DNA of 56,425 bases from Lachnospiraceae bacterium (GTDB lineage Bacteria; Bacillota; Clostridia; Lachnospirales; Lachnospiraceae). The stretch is from NCBI GenBank assembly GCA_017617005.1, contig JAFZWW010000028.1, positions 1 through 56,425 on the forward strand. The letters are read 5' to 3'. Position numbers and translations under genes: made by a program. How positions within the stretch are numbered: position 1 is the stretch's first letter; every line of letters starts with the position of its first letter. Under the pieces are notes generated by a model that saw only the letters and a list, made by a program, of their open reading frames with translations, made no database searches and was not told the origin of the DNA. Of this stretch, positions 15,244 through 23,981 are shown piece after piece.

Positions 15244-16569
15244 ATGAGTTACAGACCGATAGTAGCCGTCGTCGGAAGACCCAATGTCGGAAAATCGACG
15301 CTTTTCAATGCCCTTGCGGGAGAAAGGATATCCATAGTAAAGGATACCCCCGGAATCACCAGGGACAGGATCTATGCCGACGTTTCATGGCTTAATTACA
15401 ATTTTACTCTGATAGATACAGGCGGAATCGAGCCCGAGTCCAAGGATCTTCTTTTATCATCCATGAGGGACCAGGCTCAGATCGCCATTGATACCGCTGA
15501 TGTCATTCTTTTTGTGACAGATGCGAAAACGGGACTTCAGGATGCCGATTCGGGCGTATGCTCAATGCTCCGCAAATCAAGAAAGCCCGTTATCCTTGTT
15601 GTCAACAAGGTTGATTCTTTTGAGAAGCAGCAGTCTGATGTATATGAGTTCTATAATCTTGGTATCGGAGAGCCATATCCCATTTCCGCGACCAATATGC
15701 TCGGATTCGGTGAGCTTCTCGATAAGGTAGTAAGTTATTTCGACGAAGATACCGAAGCGGCAGAGGATGAGGATACCCCCAAGGTTGCAGTAATAGGTAA
15801 GCCCAATACCGGCAAATCATCCCTCATCAATAAGCTTCTGGGTGAGAACAGGCTTATTGTCTCCGACATCGCTGGCACAACACGTGATGCCGTTGATACA
15901 AGAGTCTCATACGGTGATAAGGAATATATCTTTATCGATACCGCCGGACTTCGAAGGAAAAACAAGATCAAGGATGATCTTGAGCACTATATGATAGTCA
16001 GGACCGTCAGCGCCGTTGAAAGAGCTGACATCGCAGTTCTTGTCATCGATGCGACAGAGGGAGTTACGGAGCAGGATGCCAAGATAGCCGGTATCGCCCA
16101 TGACCGCGGAAAAGCCGTGATCATTGCCGTAAATAAATGGGATGCGGTCAATAAGGACGACAAGACGATCTACAAATTTACCGAGAACGTCAGGAATATA
16201 CTTTCATTCATGCCTTATGCGGAGATAATATTCATTTCCGCACTAACCGGCCAGAGACTCGGCAAGCTCTTTGAGACCATCGATATGGTAAGGGAGAGCC
16301 AGGACAAGAGAGTCGGAACCGGTGCACTGAACGAGATACTTGCGGAAGCTGTGGCAATGCAGCAGCCTCCCAATGACAAGGGTAAGTTCCTCAAGCTGTA
16401 TTACATTACCCAGGTCTCGAGCAGGCCTCCCACGTTCGTTATTTTTGTGAATGACAAGGAACTGGCACATTTCTCATACATCAGGTACATAGAAAACCAG
16501 GTACGTGAGAATTTCGGATTTAAGGGCACGCCTCTCAAATTCATTGTCAGGGAAAGAAAAGGTGAATGA
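15244..16569 (+). CDS. der: Ribosome biogenesis GTPase Der (EngA)
   Basis: Essential double-GTPase for 50S assembly. Two G domains in tandem show GRPNVGKST (about residues 10-18), DTGGIEP, NKVD and then GKPNTGKSS (about 184), DTAGLRRK, NKWD. A KH-like C-terminal domain ends with GTPLKFIVRERKG. With the ATG at 15244 the protein has 441 residues and starts MSYRPIVAVVGRPNVGKST, as in homologues; a longer frame from a TTG at 15217 adds nine residues unlike the family. The plsY start lies 1 nt after the stop. Confidence 0.96.
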   Translation: MSYRPIVAVVGRPNVGKSTLFNALAGERISIVKDTPGITRDRIYADVSWLNYNFTLIDTGGIEPESKDLLLSSMRDQAQIAIDTADVILFVTDAKTGLQDADSGVCSMLRKSRKPVILVVNKVDSFEKQQSDVYEFYNLGIGEPYPISATNMLGFGELLDKVVSYFDEDTEAAEDEDTPKVAVIGKPNTGKSSLINKLLGENRLIVSDIAGTTRDAVDTRVSYGDKEYIFIDTAGLRRKNKIKDDLEHYMIVRTVSAVERADIAVLVIDATEGVTEQDAKIAGIAHDRGKAVIIAVNKWDAVNKDDKTIYKFTENVRNILSFMPYAEIIFISALTGQRLGKLFETIDMVRESQDKRVGTGALNEILAEAVAMQQPPNDKGKFLKLYYITQVSSRPPTFVIFVNDKELAHFSYIRYIENQVRENFGFKGTPLKFIVRERKGE

Positions 16570-16570
16570 T

Positions 16571-17248
16571 ATGGCTCGTTTATGGTGCTTTCTCATCGGA
16601 TATGCACTCGGACTGATCCAGACGGCATATATAGTCGGTAAATGCAAAGGTGTTGATATCAGGAATTACGGAAGCGGTAATTCGGGTACCACCAATGCGC
16701 TCAGGGTTCTCGGCACCAAGGCCGGACTCATTGTTTTTGCCGGCGATATGCTCAAAGCCATCATCACCGTTCTCATAATAAGATTCACTTTTGCGCAGGC
16801 TTATCCCGATATCAGATTTCTGCTCATAATCTATGGCGGAGCGGGATGCGTTCTGGCTCATGATTTTCCTTTCTATATGCATTTCAAAGGAGGAAAGGGT
16901 ATCGCGGCCACCGGAGGAATGATACTCGCTTTTCACGGATCTTTCTTTTTCCCGGGACTTGCATACTTTTTCATTCCGTTCCTTCTCACCCACTATGTAA
17001 GTCTCGGATCCCTTATTTTATATGCGGGATTTTTTATCCAGCTCGTGGTTACCGGTCAGATGAACCTGTTCGGAATATATGACGGTATGCCTCAGGCTGC
17101 AAAAACAGAGATGTATATTATCGCATTCTTTCTCATGCTCCTTGCTTACTGGCAGCACAGATCCAATATCGTAAGGCTAATAAAGGGAGAAGAGAGAAAA
17201 ACTTATCTGGGAAAAAAGAATGATGCAAATATTCCCGAAAGGAGATAG
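16571..17248 (+). CDS. plsY: Glycerol-3-phosphate acyltransferase PlsY
   Basis: Membrane acyltransferase that moves acyl groups from acyl-phosphate to glycerol 3-phosphate, the first step of phospholipid synthesis. The 225 residues carry five or more hydrophobic segments and the loops GSGNSGTTNALR (about 36-47) and HFKGGKGIAATGG (about 105-117). I chose ATG 16571 because MARLWCFLIGYALG places the first membrane helix at the N-terminus. The gene ends with TAG, one of few in the window. The next gene, gpsA, makes its substrate and starts after 2 nt. Confidence 0.95.
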   Translation: MARLWCFLIGYALGLIQTAYIVGKCKGVDIRNYGSGNSGTTNALRVLGTKAGLIVFAGDMLKAIITVLIIRFTFAQAYPDIRFLLIIYGGAGCVLAHDFPFYMHFKGGKGIAATGGMILAFHGSFFFPGLAYFFIPFLLTHYVSLGSLILYAGFFIQLVVTGQMNLFGIYDGMPQAAKTEMYIIAFFLMLLAYWQHRSNIVRLIKGEERKTYLGKKNDANIPERR

Positions 17249-17250
17249 TT

Positions 17251-18255
17251 ATGGCAAAGGTTACGGTTCTCGGCGGAGGTACATGGGGTATAGGACTTAC
17301 CATCCTTCTCGCAACAGCGGGACATGATGTGATGGTATGGTCTGCGGTCGAATCGGAGATTGAAATGCTCTCGACAACCCATGCCCATAAGATGCTTCCG
17401 GGTGCAAAGATACCCGAGAGTGTCAGATATACTCTTGATGATAAGGAGGCTGTAACTGACAGGGATATCCTCGTCATGGCAGTCGCTTCTTCTTTTACAA
17501 GGAAGACCGCGAAGAGACTTGCTCCCCTTATCAAAGAAGGACAGATAATCGTTGATGTTGCAAAGGGAATTGAAGAGGGAACTCTCAAGACTCTTTCCGA
17601 ACAGATAAGCGATGAGATCCCGGGTGCCGATGTCTGCGTTCTTTCCGGACCCACACATGCGGAAGAAGTTTCGAGACTTATGCCCACAACCATCGTTGTT
17701 GCTTCACGCAATAAGGAAACCGCTCATTATGTCCAGGATGTTTTTATGACCGAGACATTCAGGGTTTATACAAGCTCCGACGTAAAGGGAGTTGAGCTCG
17801 GCGGCTCGCTTAAGAATGTCGTTGCTCTTGCTGCCGGTATCGCCGACGGACTCGGATACGGGGACAATGCAAAAGCTGCACTCATCACAAGAGGAATTGC
17901 GGAGATATCAAGACTGGGTGTGAAGATGGGATGCAGGCCCGAAACTTTCAGCGGACTTACCGGTATGGGAGATCTTATAGTTACCTGTGCAAGTATGCAT
18001 TCACGTAACAGAAGATGCGGAATACTCCTCGGTGAAGGCAAGAGCCTTAAGGAAGCACAGGAAGAAGTCGGAATGGTCGTAGAAGGAATTTTCTCCGCAA
18101 AGGCTGCCATAGAACTCGGCAGGAAATATGAAGTGAGCCTTCCCATTATTGAACAGGTAAATCTTATCCTCTTTGAAGGAAAAGACCCCGGTGTGGCCGT
18201 TAAGGAGCTTATGCTCAGGGAAAAGAAGGATGAAGTATCCGATACTCAGTGGTGA
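17251..18255 (+). CDS. gpsA: NAD(P)-dependent glycerol-3-phosphate dehydrogenase
   Basis: Cytosolic enzyme that reduces dihydroxyacetone phosphate to sn-glycerol 3-phosphate for phospholipids. It has 334 residues, with the nucleotide-binding motif GGGTWGIGL (about 8-16), the catalytic Lys region ELGGSLKNVVALAAGI, and GLTGMGDLIVTC. A strong Shine-Dalgarno (AAAGGAG) lies before the ATG. It supplies the neighbour plsY. The 3' end overlaps the next gene by 26 nt. Confidence 0.97.
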   Translation: MAKVTVLGGGTWGIGLTILLATAGHDVMVWSAVESEIEMLSTTHAHKMLPGAKIPESVRYTLDDKEAVTDRDILVMAVASSFTRKTAKRLAPLIKEGQIIVDVAKGIEEGTLKTLSEQISDEIPGADVCVLSGPTHAEEVSRLMPTTIVVASRNKETAHYVQDVFMTETFRVYTSSDVKGVELGGSLKNVVALAAGIADGLGYGDNAKAALITRGIAEISRLGVKMGCRPETFSGLTGMGDLIVTCASMHSRNRRCGILLGEGKSLKEAQEEVGMVVEGIFSAKAAIELGRKYEVSLPIIEQVNLILFEGKDPGVAVKELMLREKKDEVSDTQW

Positions 18256-19693
18256 TGCCTCTTTTCAAATCTTAATATTGTCCTCGGTTCTGATAATCGC
18301 GGTGCTGTTCATAGCGGCATCCGGTGCTTTTTATCTCAAAACGAGGAAAAAATACATCCTTGAGAACATAAAACTCAGGGATCAGGTCAGGCGTATCGGT
18401 GATGACAGGAACATTCTGCTCAATAATCTGACACGGGAAGTCAAGAGCGGGATGGTTTCCGTTCTCGGCATGAATGAACTGATAATGCGTGAAAGTCATG
18501 ATGACGGTATCAGGGATCACGCGGCACATATAAAAACATCGGGAGAAGATATCATTGCCCTTATGCAGGGCACTCTTGATTATGCAAAGCTCGAAAGAGG
18601 ACTCATAGATGTCTTCAGGGATGACATGGATCTGGCTTCGCTTCTGATCGATGTCATCAGTGTTTCAGGTCCTTCGCTCAGAAACAAAGGTCTTATTCTT
18701 GATCTGTTTCTCGATAAAGATACTCCGGGCACGATCAAGGGAGATTACGAGAAATTAAGGCGAAGCTTTCTGAATCTTTTTTCTTTTATCAGCAAGAATT
18801 CCACTAAGGGTTATGTGAAGTTTTCTTCTTTCCACAAAGAGACCGAAGACGGTGATTGTCTTATCACTTTCAGGATAATCTGCGAGTCTCTTACTTCGTC
18901 TTCGTCCGGTCTTGAAAATGTTCTCCTTAACGGATTGTCCGATAATAAACTTCTGTTTTCAAAAAAAGAGACGGGACTTCTTGAGTTCTTTATTGCCGGT
19001 AATGTAGTGAAAGCGATCGGCGGGGATTTTAAGGTATTCGAGACCGTTGATGAAGAGGTGGCATTTGATCTTTCGCTTAAAACCGAAATCGTTGATGCGA
19101 CCGGTATAGGAGATATAAAAAAGGTCGTAAGAAAAAGATCGTTCGGAAGCGAGCCCGAGACGGGAAGATTCTATTCGCCTGCTTCAAGGATTCTTTATGC
19201 CGATAAGGATCTCGGCAATATCTCCGTTATTAAAGCATTGCTCGAGCCGTCAGGGATCGTTATTGATTTTGCCTCCGATTGTGAGGAGGCTCTCACCCTG
19301 ATCAGGATAAATGAGTACGATGTCATCTTTGCGGATGCCGAATTAAAAGATGATGCCGGTATTAAACTTGTCGGACATATAAGGAGCGGTGAGCCCAATA
19401 TACTCGATGTCAGAAAACCCTGCATTGCGATTTTTGACGAATCCGTCAGGCTGTCGGAGGAAGAAATGGGAAGGGGCGGTTATACCGATATGGTTTCCAA
19501 ACCTGTCAATCCCGCTGTTATTGAAAGTATGCTGATCAGATATCTTCCTTCGGACAAGGTTGATATAGCGGATGAATCGTATTTCTGTCCCGGTATCAGA
19601 TCCGAGCATGACATCAGGAAATATTCCGAAGGTTATGATGACCTATACAAAGCTGCGGTCGGGATATATAAGAGAGCCAAAAAGTACAGGTGA
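18230..19693 (+). CDS. Degenerate histidine kinase-like protein with C-terminal receiver
   Basis: Protein of 487 residues: one membrane helix (about 10-32), a coiled linker, a HisKA-like region, an ATPase-like region and a receiver-like domain (about 325-445). The H-box reads LTREVKSGMVSVLGM, so Arg69 replaces the phosphorylated His. In the N-box the segment LNLFSFISKNS replaces the key Asn, and the G boxes are not recognisable. The receiver keeps an Asp (FADAEL) and a Lys (SKPVN), but its acidic pair is AD. It should not autophosphorylate; a scaffold or allosteric role is inferred. The start within gpsA gives the hydrophobic N-terminus. Confidence 0.82.
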   Translation: MKYPILSGDASFQILILSSVLIIAVLFIAASGAFYLKTRKKYILENIKLRDQVRRIGDDRNILLNNLTREVKSGMVSVLGMNELIMRESHDDGIRDHAAHIKTSGEDIIALMQGTLDYAKLERGLIDVFRDDMDLASLLIDVISVSGPSLRNKGLILDLFLDKDTPGTIKGDYEKLRRSFLNLFSFISKNSTKGYVKFSSFHKETEDGDCLITFRIICESLTSSSSGLENVLLNGLSDNKLLFSKKETGLLEFFIAGNVVKAIGGDFKVFETVDEEVAFDLSLKTEIVDATGIGDIKKVVRKRSFGSEPETGRFYSPASRILYADKDLGNISVIKALLEPSGIVIDFASDCEEALTLIRINEYDVIFADAELKDDAGIKLVGHIRSGEPNILDVRKPCIAIFDESVRLSEEEMGRGGYTDMVSKPVNPAVIESMLIRYLPSDKVDIADESYFCPGIRSEHDIRKYSEGYDDLYKAAVGIYKRAKKYR

Positions 19694-19711
19694 GCACAGG
19701 GATAAGAACAG

Positions 19712-22378
19712 TTGATCTTCAATGAGAGCTACAATATATACTTTGAACTTTCGGTATTGCCCATTGAGCTGATACTGCTTATTTTTGTGTACGGCAATTA
19801 CAAGGATGACCGTGATACAAAAGCTACCAATTATAGGTTCAAGATATATGCGCTCCTTACCACGGTCGGAACACTGCTTGATATCGTTACCGGAATCACC
19901 TTCATGTGGGGTGATACGCTTCCCGCATGGTTTCATGTTATCTTTCTGTCTCTGAATTTCCTTATGGGGCTGAGCAGCTCGATGGGATTCTATTTCTATA
20001 TGGTCGCTTTTTCCGGACTTCAGAAAAGCGAACGTACGCTGAATATTATCGCATATATCATTAATTCTGTTTATGTGATCATACTCATCGTAAATTATTT
20101 TACAGGTATAGCATTTACTTATGTTCCTGGTATAGGACTTGTAAGAAATCTCCTTTACGGAACCGTGGGTTATCTCTTCCCGCTTTATTATATTTTCCTC
20201 GGAGTTTCTCTTTCCTTTTTCAGGAAAAAGAGATTCACAAAGGTACAGAGAACATTCCTTTCAAGCGGATTTTTGATCGTTCTCGTTATATTCATCGTTC
20301 AGGTGAAGCTTGAAGAAAGAGCGCAGATGGCATATTTTGTCGGCGGAATCTGTCTGCTCATGCTGTTCCTCACTCTGGAGACTCCGGAATATACGGAGCT
20401 TGTAAATACTCTTGATGAACTCGACAAGGTCAGAAGGGATGAAAAAAGAGCGCTCGAAAGGATCAAAAGATCCGATGAGGCCAAGAGCACGTTCCTTTCG
20501 CATCTGTCTCACGAGATCAAGACGCCCATCAATGCGATAATGGGTTATACGGAAGAGATACTTAAAGCCAATGTTTCCGATGAAGTCAAGGAAAATGCCG
20601 CCAGCGCATTCAAGGGTGCAAGAAGGCTTGACCAGTTCTTCTCCGATATCGTCGATAATATGTCCGATATCAACGAGTACGGAAACAGTGCTTTTGTTTC
20701 TCTTGAGGAGATAGAAAAAGAGCTTTACCTGAATGTCGGATTCGACATCGAAGAAAAGAAGAATACCAGGGATTTCATTTCCAAATCCGGATTCGGTTCT
20801 CTTGCATTACCGGAATCGGATATCTACCCCGATTCATCCATGTACAAGGTTCTCTGCGTTGATGACAATGAACTCAATATGGAGCTTCTTGTACGTACGG
20901 TAAAGCAGTTCGGTTTTTCCGTTGACGGAGCCGAGGACGGAAAGACTGCGATCGAACTGGTCACCAAAAATGATTACGATCTGATCTTAATGGATCATAT
21001 GATGCCCGTGATGGATGGTGTTGAAGCCATGCATTACCTTAGAAACAATTCATTATGTGATCTTACTCCGATCATTGTCGTTACAGCCAATGCGGTTCGA
21101 GGCGAAAGAGAGAAATATATAAGCGAAGGCTTTGATTCATTTCTTCCCAAGCCGTTTACGGGCGGTTCACTCCTCAGGGCCGTCGGTAAATTCCTTCCTT
21201 TGGCAACCATGGAAACTCTGGTCAAGGAGGGAGGCAGATCCGGTATATCGGGTTTTATGCTTGCGTCCACATTTTCCAGACCGCTTATTGCTCCCGGTGC
21301 CAAGATACTTATCGCAGGTCAGGAAAGGGAATGCATAAACAGATTTTCAAGGCTTTTCCTCACGACTATGGCCAGGATCGATGTTGTATACGGGTGTGAT
21401 GAATGTGTTGAAAGATTGTCGGGCGGGGATTACGACATAGTATTTGTCGAAGACGGACTTCGCACATCGGATAACCGTTCGATCAAGACATATATATGGA
21501 ACAGCGTCGATATTCCCACGATCCTCATCACAAAAAAGAATTCGGATATTGATCCCGCTGTGATATTTGACAGCTATTCGGATTATATAAATATTGATGA
21601 TGACGCAGATGTTATCGATGCAATGCTCCTTCTCTACTTGCCCAAGGATAAGGTCAGGGTTATCGGAACGGGAGATAACAGGAAGAGATTTTCACTCGAT
21701 ATATCATCTTCATACGATCTTTCCGACGGAACCGAGAAGGTCAAGACCAAGGTTGTTCCCGGAAAAGAAGGACCTGTTGCAGAACTGTCCGGAGAATGTG
21801 CATTCCTTAAAGACGTAAAGGGTATTGATATCGAACAGGGACTTTATAACTGCGGTTCCGAAGAGGGACTTAAGAAAGCCATAGAGATATTCATCAGCAC
21901 GGCAGAAACCAAGGCAGGAGAGATCGAGGAACTTTATACTGACGGAGATATTGACGGATATACCATCAGGGTTCATGCTCTTAAGAGTTCCGCAAGAATA
22001 ATAGGAGCAATTGAGCTGTCCGAACTTGCCAGAGCACTTGAAGCGGCCGGCAAGGACCGTAACAGTGAATTCATAGGTGAAAAGACGGGAGAACTGCTTT
22101 CCGGATACAGAAGTCTGACCCGGGAGCTTTCCGATTCGATTTCTTCGGATGAATCTGTCGAAAAGGTTCCCGTTACTCCCGTTGTTCTGAGCGATGCATA
22201 TTCGGCGATTTATGAGCTGGCTTCCATGATGGATTACGACAGTCTGGAGGTTGTTTTTGAATCGCTGCGTAAATATGATTTTGAAAAGGCCGATGCCGAA
22301 AGACTTGACAGGATAAAAAGATCCATGGAAGCTCTTGACTGGGAATCCGTTCTCAGCGCAGCAAAGGAGGCATTATGA
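19712..22378 (+). CDS. Hybrid histidine kinase without an ATPase domain: 7TM-HisKA-REC-REC-HPt
   Basis: Protein of 888 residues with a TTG start (in-frame stop at 19703). It has about seven membrane helices (10-230), a coiled coil (235-262), a HisKA helix pair with intact H-box (HLSHEIKTPINAIMGY, His267), a full receiver (377-495; CVDDNE, Asp428 in LILMDHMMP, KPF), a second receiver-like domain (about 530-650) with Glu where the Asp should be (IVFVED), and an HPt domain (RVHALKSSARIIGA, His755). Between HisKA and the receiver only about 55 residues remain, too few for the ATPase domain. It therefore needs ATP-dependent phosphorylation in trans, or serves only as a relay. Confidence 0.85.
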   Translation: MIFNESYNIYFELSVLPIELILLIFVYGNYKDDRDTKATNYRFKIYALLTTVGTLLDIVTGITFMWGDTLPAWFHVIFLSLNFLMGLSSSMGFYFYMVAFSGLQKSERTLNIIAYIINSVYVIILIVNYFTGIAFTYVPGIGLVRNLLYGTVGYLFPLYYIFLGVSLSFFRKKRFTKVQRTFLSSGFLIVLVIFIVQVKLEERAQMAYFVGGICLLMLFLTLETPEYTELVNTLDELDKVRRDEKRALERIKRSDEAKSTFLSHLSHEIKTPINAIMGYTEEILKANVSDEVKENAASAFKGARRLDQFFSDIVDNMSDINEYGNSAFVSLEEIEKELYLNVGFDIEEKKNTRDFISKSGFGSLALPESDIYPDSSMYKVLCVDDNELNMELLVRTVKQFGFSVDGAEDGKTAIELVTKNDYDLILMDHMMPVMDGVEAMHYLRNNSLCDLTPIIVVTANAVRGEREKYISEGFDSFLPKPFTGGSLLRAVGKFLPLATMETLVKEGGRSGISGFMLASTFSRPLIAPGAKILIAGQERECINRFSRLFLTTMARIDVVYGCDECVERLSGGDYDIVFVEDGLRTSDNRSIKTYIWNSVDIPTILITKKNSDIDPAVIFDSYSDYINIDDDADVIDAMLLLYLPKDKVRVIGTGDNRKRFSLDISSSYDLSDGTEKVKTKVVPGKEGPVAELSGECAFLKDVKGIDIEQGLYNCGSEEGLKKAIEIFISTAETKAGEIEELYTDGDIDGYTIRVHALKSSARIIGAIELSELARALEAAGKDRNSEFIGEKTGELLSGYRSLTRELSDSISSDESVEKVPVTPVVLSDAYSAIYELASMMDYDSLEVVFESLRKYDFEKADAERLDRIKRSMEALDWESVLSAAKEAL

Positions 22379-23130
22379 GTGAATCCGTTCTTATGGTGAG
22401 CAAGGTTGACAGTTTTATGGTCAATGCGATCAAGTATAAGCTTGAAGCCGAGGGCTTTCTTTGTACTTTTTCTTCGACAGAGTCGCCTTACATTAAGAAT
22501 TCGATAGATGAAAAGAGGATAATCATTCTTTATATGGATGAATCCATTCTGGAAAGACCGGATCTTCTCATTTATCTGAAGGATAAATGCAATGACGATG
22601 AGAAAAAACTTATACTCATCGGATCACCTGCGGATTTTGCGGTCGTGAACGAGTATATATCCGATAATTTCCTTGCGGGTAAGCTTGAAAGACCGATCGA
22701 TATGTCCGTTCTCATTGCACTGCTCAGGGGTGTACAGACCACCGCCCAGGAAGACAGCGATAAAAAGAGTGTTCTTATCGTTGACGATGACACGAATTAT
22801 CTTAGGACCGTAAGAGACTGGCTCAAGGATAAGTACAAGGTATATATGGCGAACTCCGGCATTCAGGCACTGACATGGCTTGCCAAGAATCATGCGGATC
22901 TCGTTCTGCTGGATTATATGATGCCGGTAGCGTCGGGGCTTGAGATACTCGAAATGATAAGGAGCGAGGAGTTTTCAAGGGATATTCCCGTTATCTTCCT
23001 CACAGGAAAGTCCGACAAGGAAAGTGTCAAAACCGTAATGAAGCTTAATCCTCAGGGATATCTGCTTAAATCCATAAGCAAAGAAGTCCTCAGGAATGAA
23101 CTTGATAAATTTTTTAACGGAGAAATGTAA
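22375..23130 (+). CDS. Double-receiver response regulator
   Basis: Protein of 251 residues with two receiver domains and no output domain. The first (1-115) is degenerate: the acidic pair is replaced (MVSKVD), though an Asp is present in ILYMDES. The second (about 132-250) is canonical at the acidic cluster (VLIVDDDTNYL) and phosphoacceptor (LVLLDYMMP), with FLTGKSD and a Lys in YLLKSIS, but lacks the Pro that usually follows. A strong Shine-Dalgarno (AAAGGAGG) and an ATGA overlap link it to the hybrid kinase. It probably ends the relay by protein contact. Confidence 0.87.
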   Translation: MSESVLMVSKVDSFMVNAIKYKLEAEGFLCTFSSTESPYIKNSIDEKRIIILYMDESILERPDLLIYLKDKCNDDEKKLILIGSPADFAVVNEYISDNFLAGKLERPIDMSVLIALLRGVQTTAQEDSDKKSVLIVDDDTNYLRTVRDWLKDKYKVYMANSGIQALTWLAKNHADLVLLDYMMPVASGLEILEMIRSEEFSRDIPVIFLTGKSDKESVKTVMKLNPQGYLLKSISKEVLRNELDKFFNGEM

Positions 23131-23943
23131 ATGGAAAAGTTTGAAGGAACAAGTGGATACGTTGCAAGCCCGGAACTGATGGATTCCGTTAATATTGCGA
23201 TGGCACTCAAAAAGCCCCTCCTTATAAAGGGTGAACCCGGAACGGGTAAGACAATGCTTGCCCAGTCCGTTGCCGATGCTCTCGGCAAAAAACTGATCAT
23301 CTGGAATATTAAATCCACCACCAAGGCTCAGGACGGTCTTTATATGTATGACACCATCCAGAGACTCTATGACGGTCAGTTCGGAGAGGGCGGAGTCGAC
23401 GACATAGCTCATTACATCAAGCTCGGAAAGCTCGGTGAAGCATTCGAGAGCGAGGAGCAGGTTGTCCTTCTTATTGATGAGATCGACAAGGCGGATCTTG
23501 AGTTTCCCAACGATCTTCTCTGGGAGCTTGACCAGATGGAGTTCTATATTAACGAGACCAAGAAAACCGTAAAGGCTAAGCACAGACCCATAGTGATCAT
23601 CACCTCTAACGCAGAGAAAGAGCTTCCTGATGCGTTCCTCAGAAGATGTATTTTCCATTATATCGAGTTCCCCGGAAAGGAACTGATGGAGGAGATCATA
23701 AGGGTGCATTTCCCCGAGGTTGAGGAGCATCTGCTTGCCGAGGCAATGGATGTGTTCTATCAGATCCGCGACATCAGGGATATCCGTAAGAAGCCTTCAA
23801 CATCCGAACTGATCGACTGGATCAATGCGCTTCAGATCGGCGGCATTCCTTACGGTCAGATCAAGACGAGGCTTCCTTTCATCGGAGTCGTTGTCAAAAA
23901 AGACGAAGACCTCGAGCAGACCACACATCACAACTTCGAATAA
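23131..23943 (+). CDS. MoxR-family AAA+ ATPase
   Basis: AAA+ ATPase of 270 residues with Walker A GEPGTGKT (34-41), Walker B VVLLIDEIDKAD (about 111-122), sensor TSNAEKELPDAFLRR and the arginine-finger region. MoxR ATPases act as chaperones that remodel or insert cofactors into partners, usually with a VWA protein encoded next door, as here. It starts just after the double receiver gene with GGAGAAATGTAA as ribosome-binding region, so the ATPase-VWA pair may be in the same transcript as the phosphorelay. Confidence 0.93.
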   Translation: MEKFEGTSGYVASPELMDSVNIAMALKKPLLIKGEPGTGKTMLAQSVADALGKKLIIWNIKSTTKAQDGLYMYDTIQRLYDGQFGEGGVDDIAHYIKLGKLGEAFESEEQVVLLIDEIDKADLEFPNDLLWELDQMEFYINETKKTVKAKHRPIVIITSNAEKELPDAFLRRCIFHYIEFPGKELMEEIIRVHFPEVEEHLLAEAMDVFYQIRDIRDIRKKPSTSELIDWINALQIGGIPYGQIKTRLPFIGVVVKKDEDLEQTTHHNFE

Positions 23944-23957
23944 ATATTGTTTACGTT

Positions 23958-23981
23958 ACTTCGCGGGTCCTGCCGCTAAGT
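23958..23981 (+). promoter_or_regulatory. Hairpin directly before the VWA gene start
   Basis: ACTT (23958-23961) and GCGG (23963-23966) pair with CCGC (23973-23976) and AAGT (23978-23981), with one C-T mismatch and a 6-nt loop. The stem ends at the base before the ATG at 23982. No Shine-Dalgarno is visible. A translational role is a guess. Confidence 0.4.
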
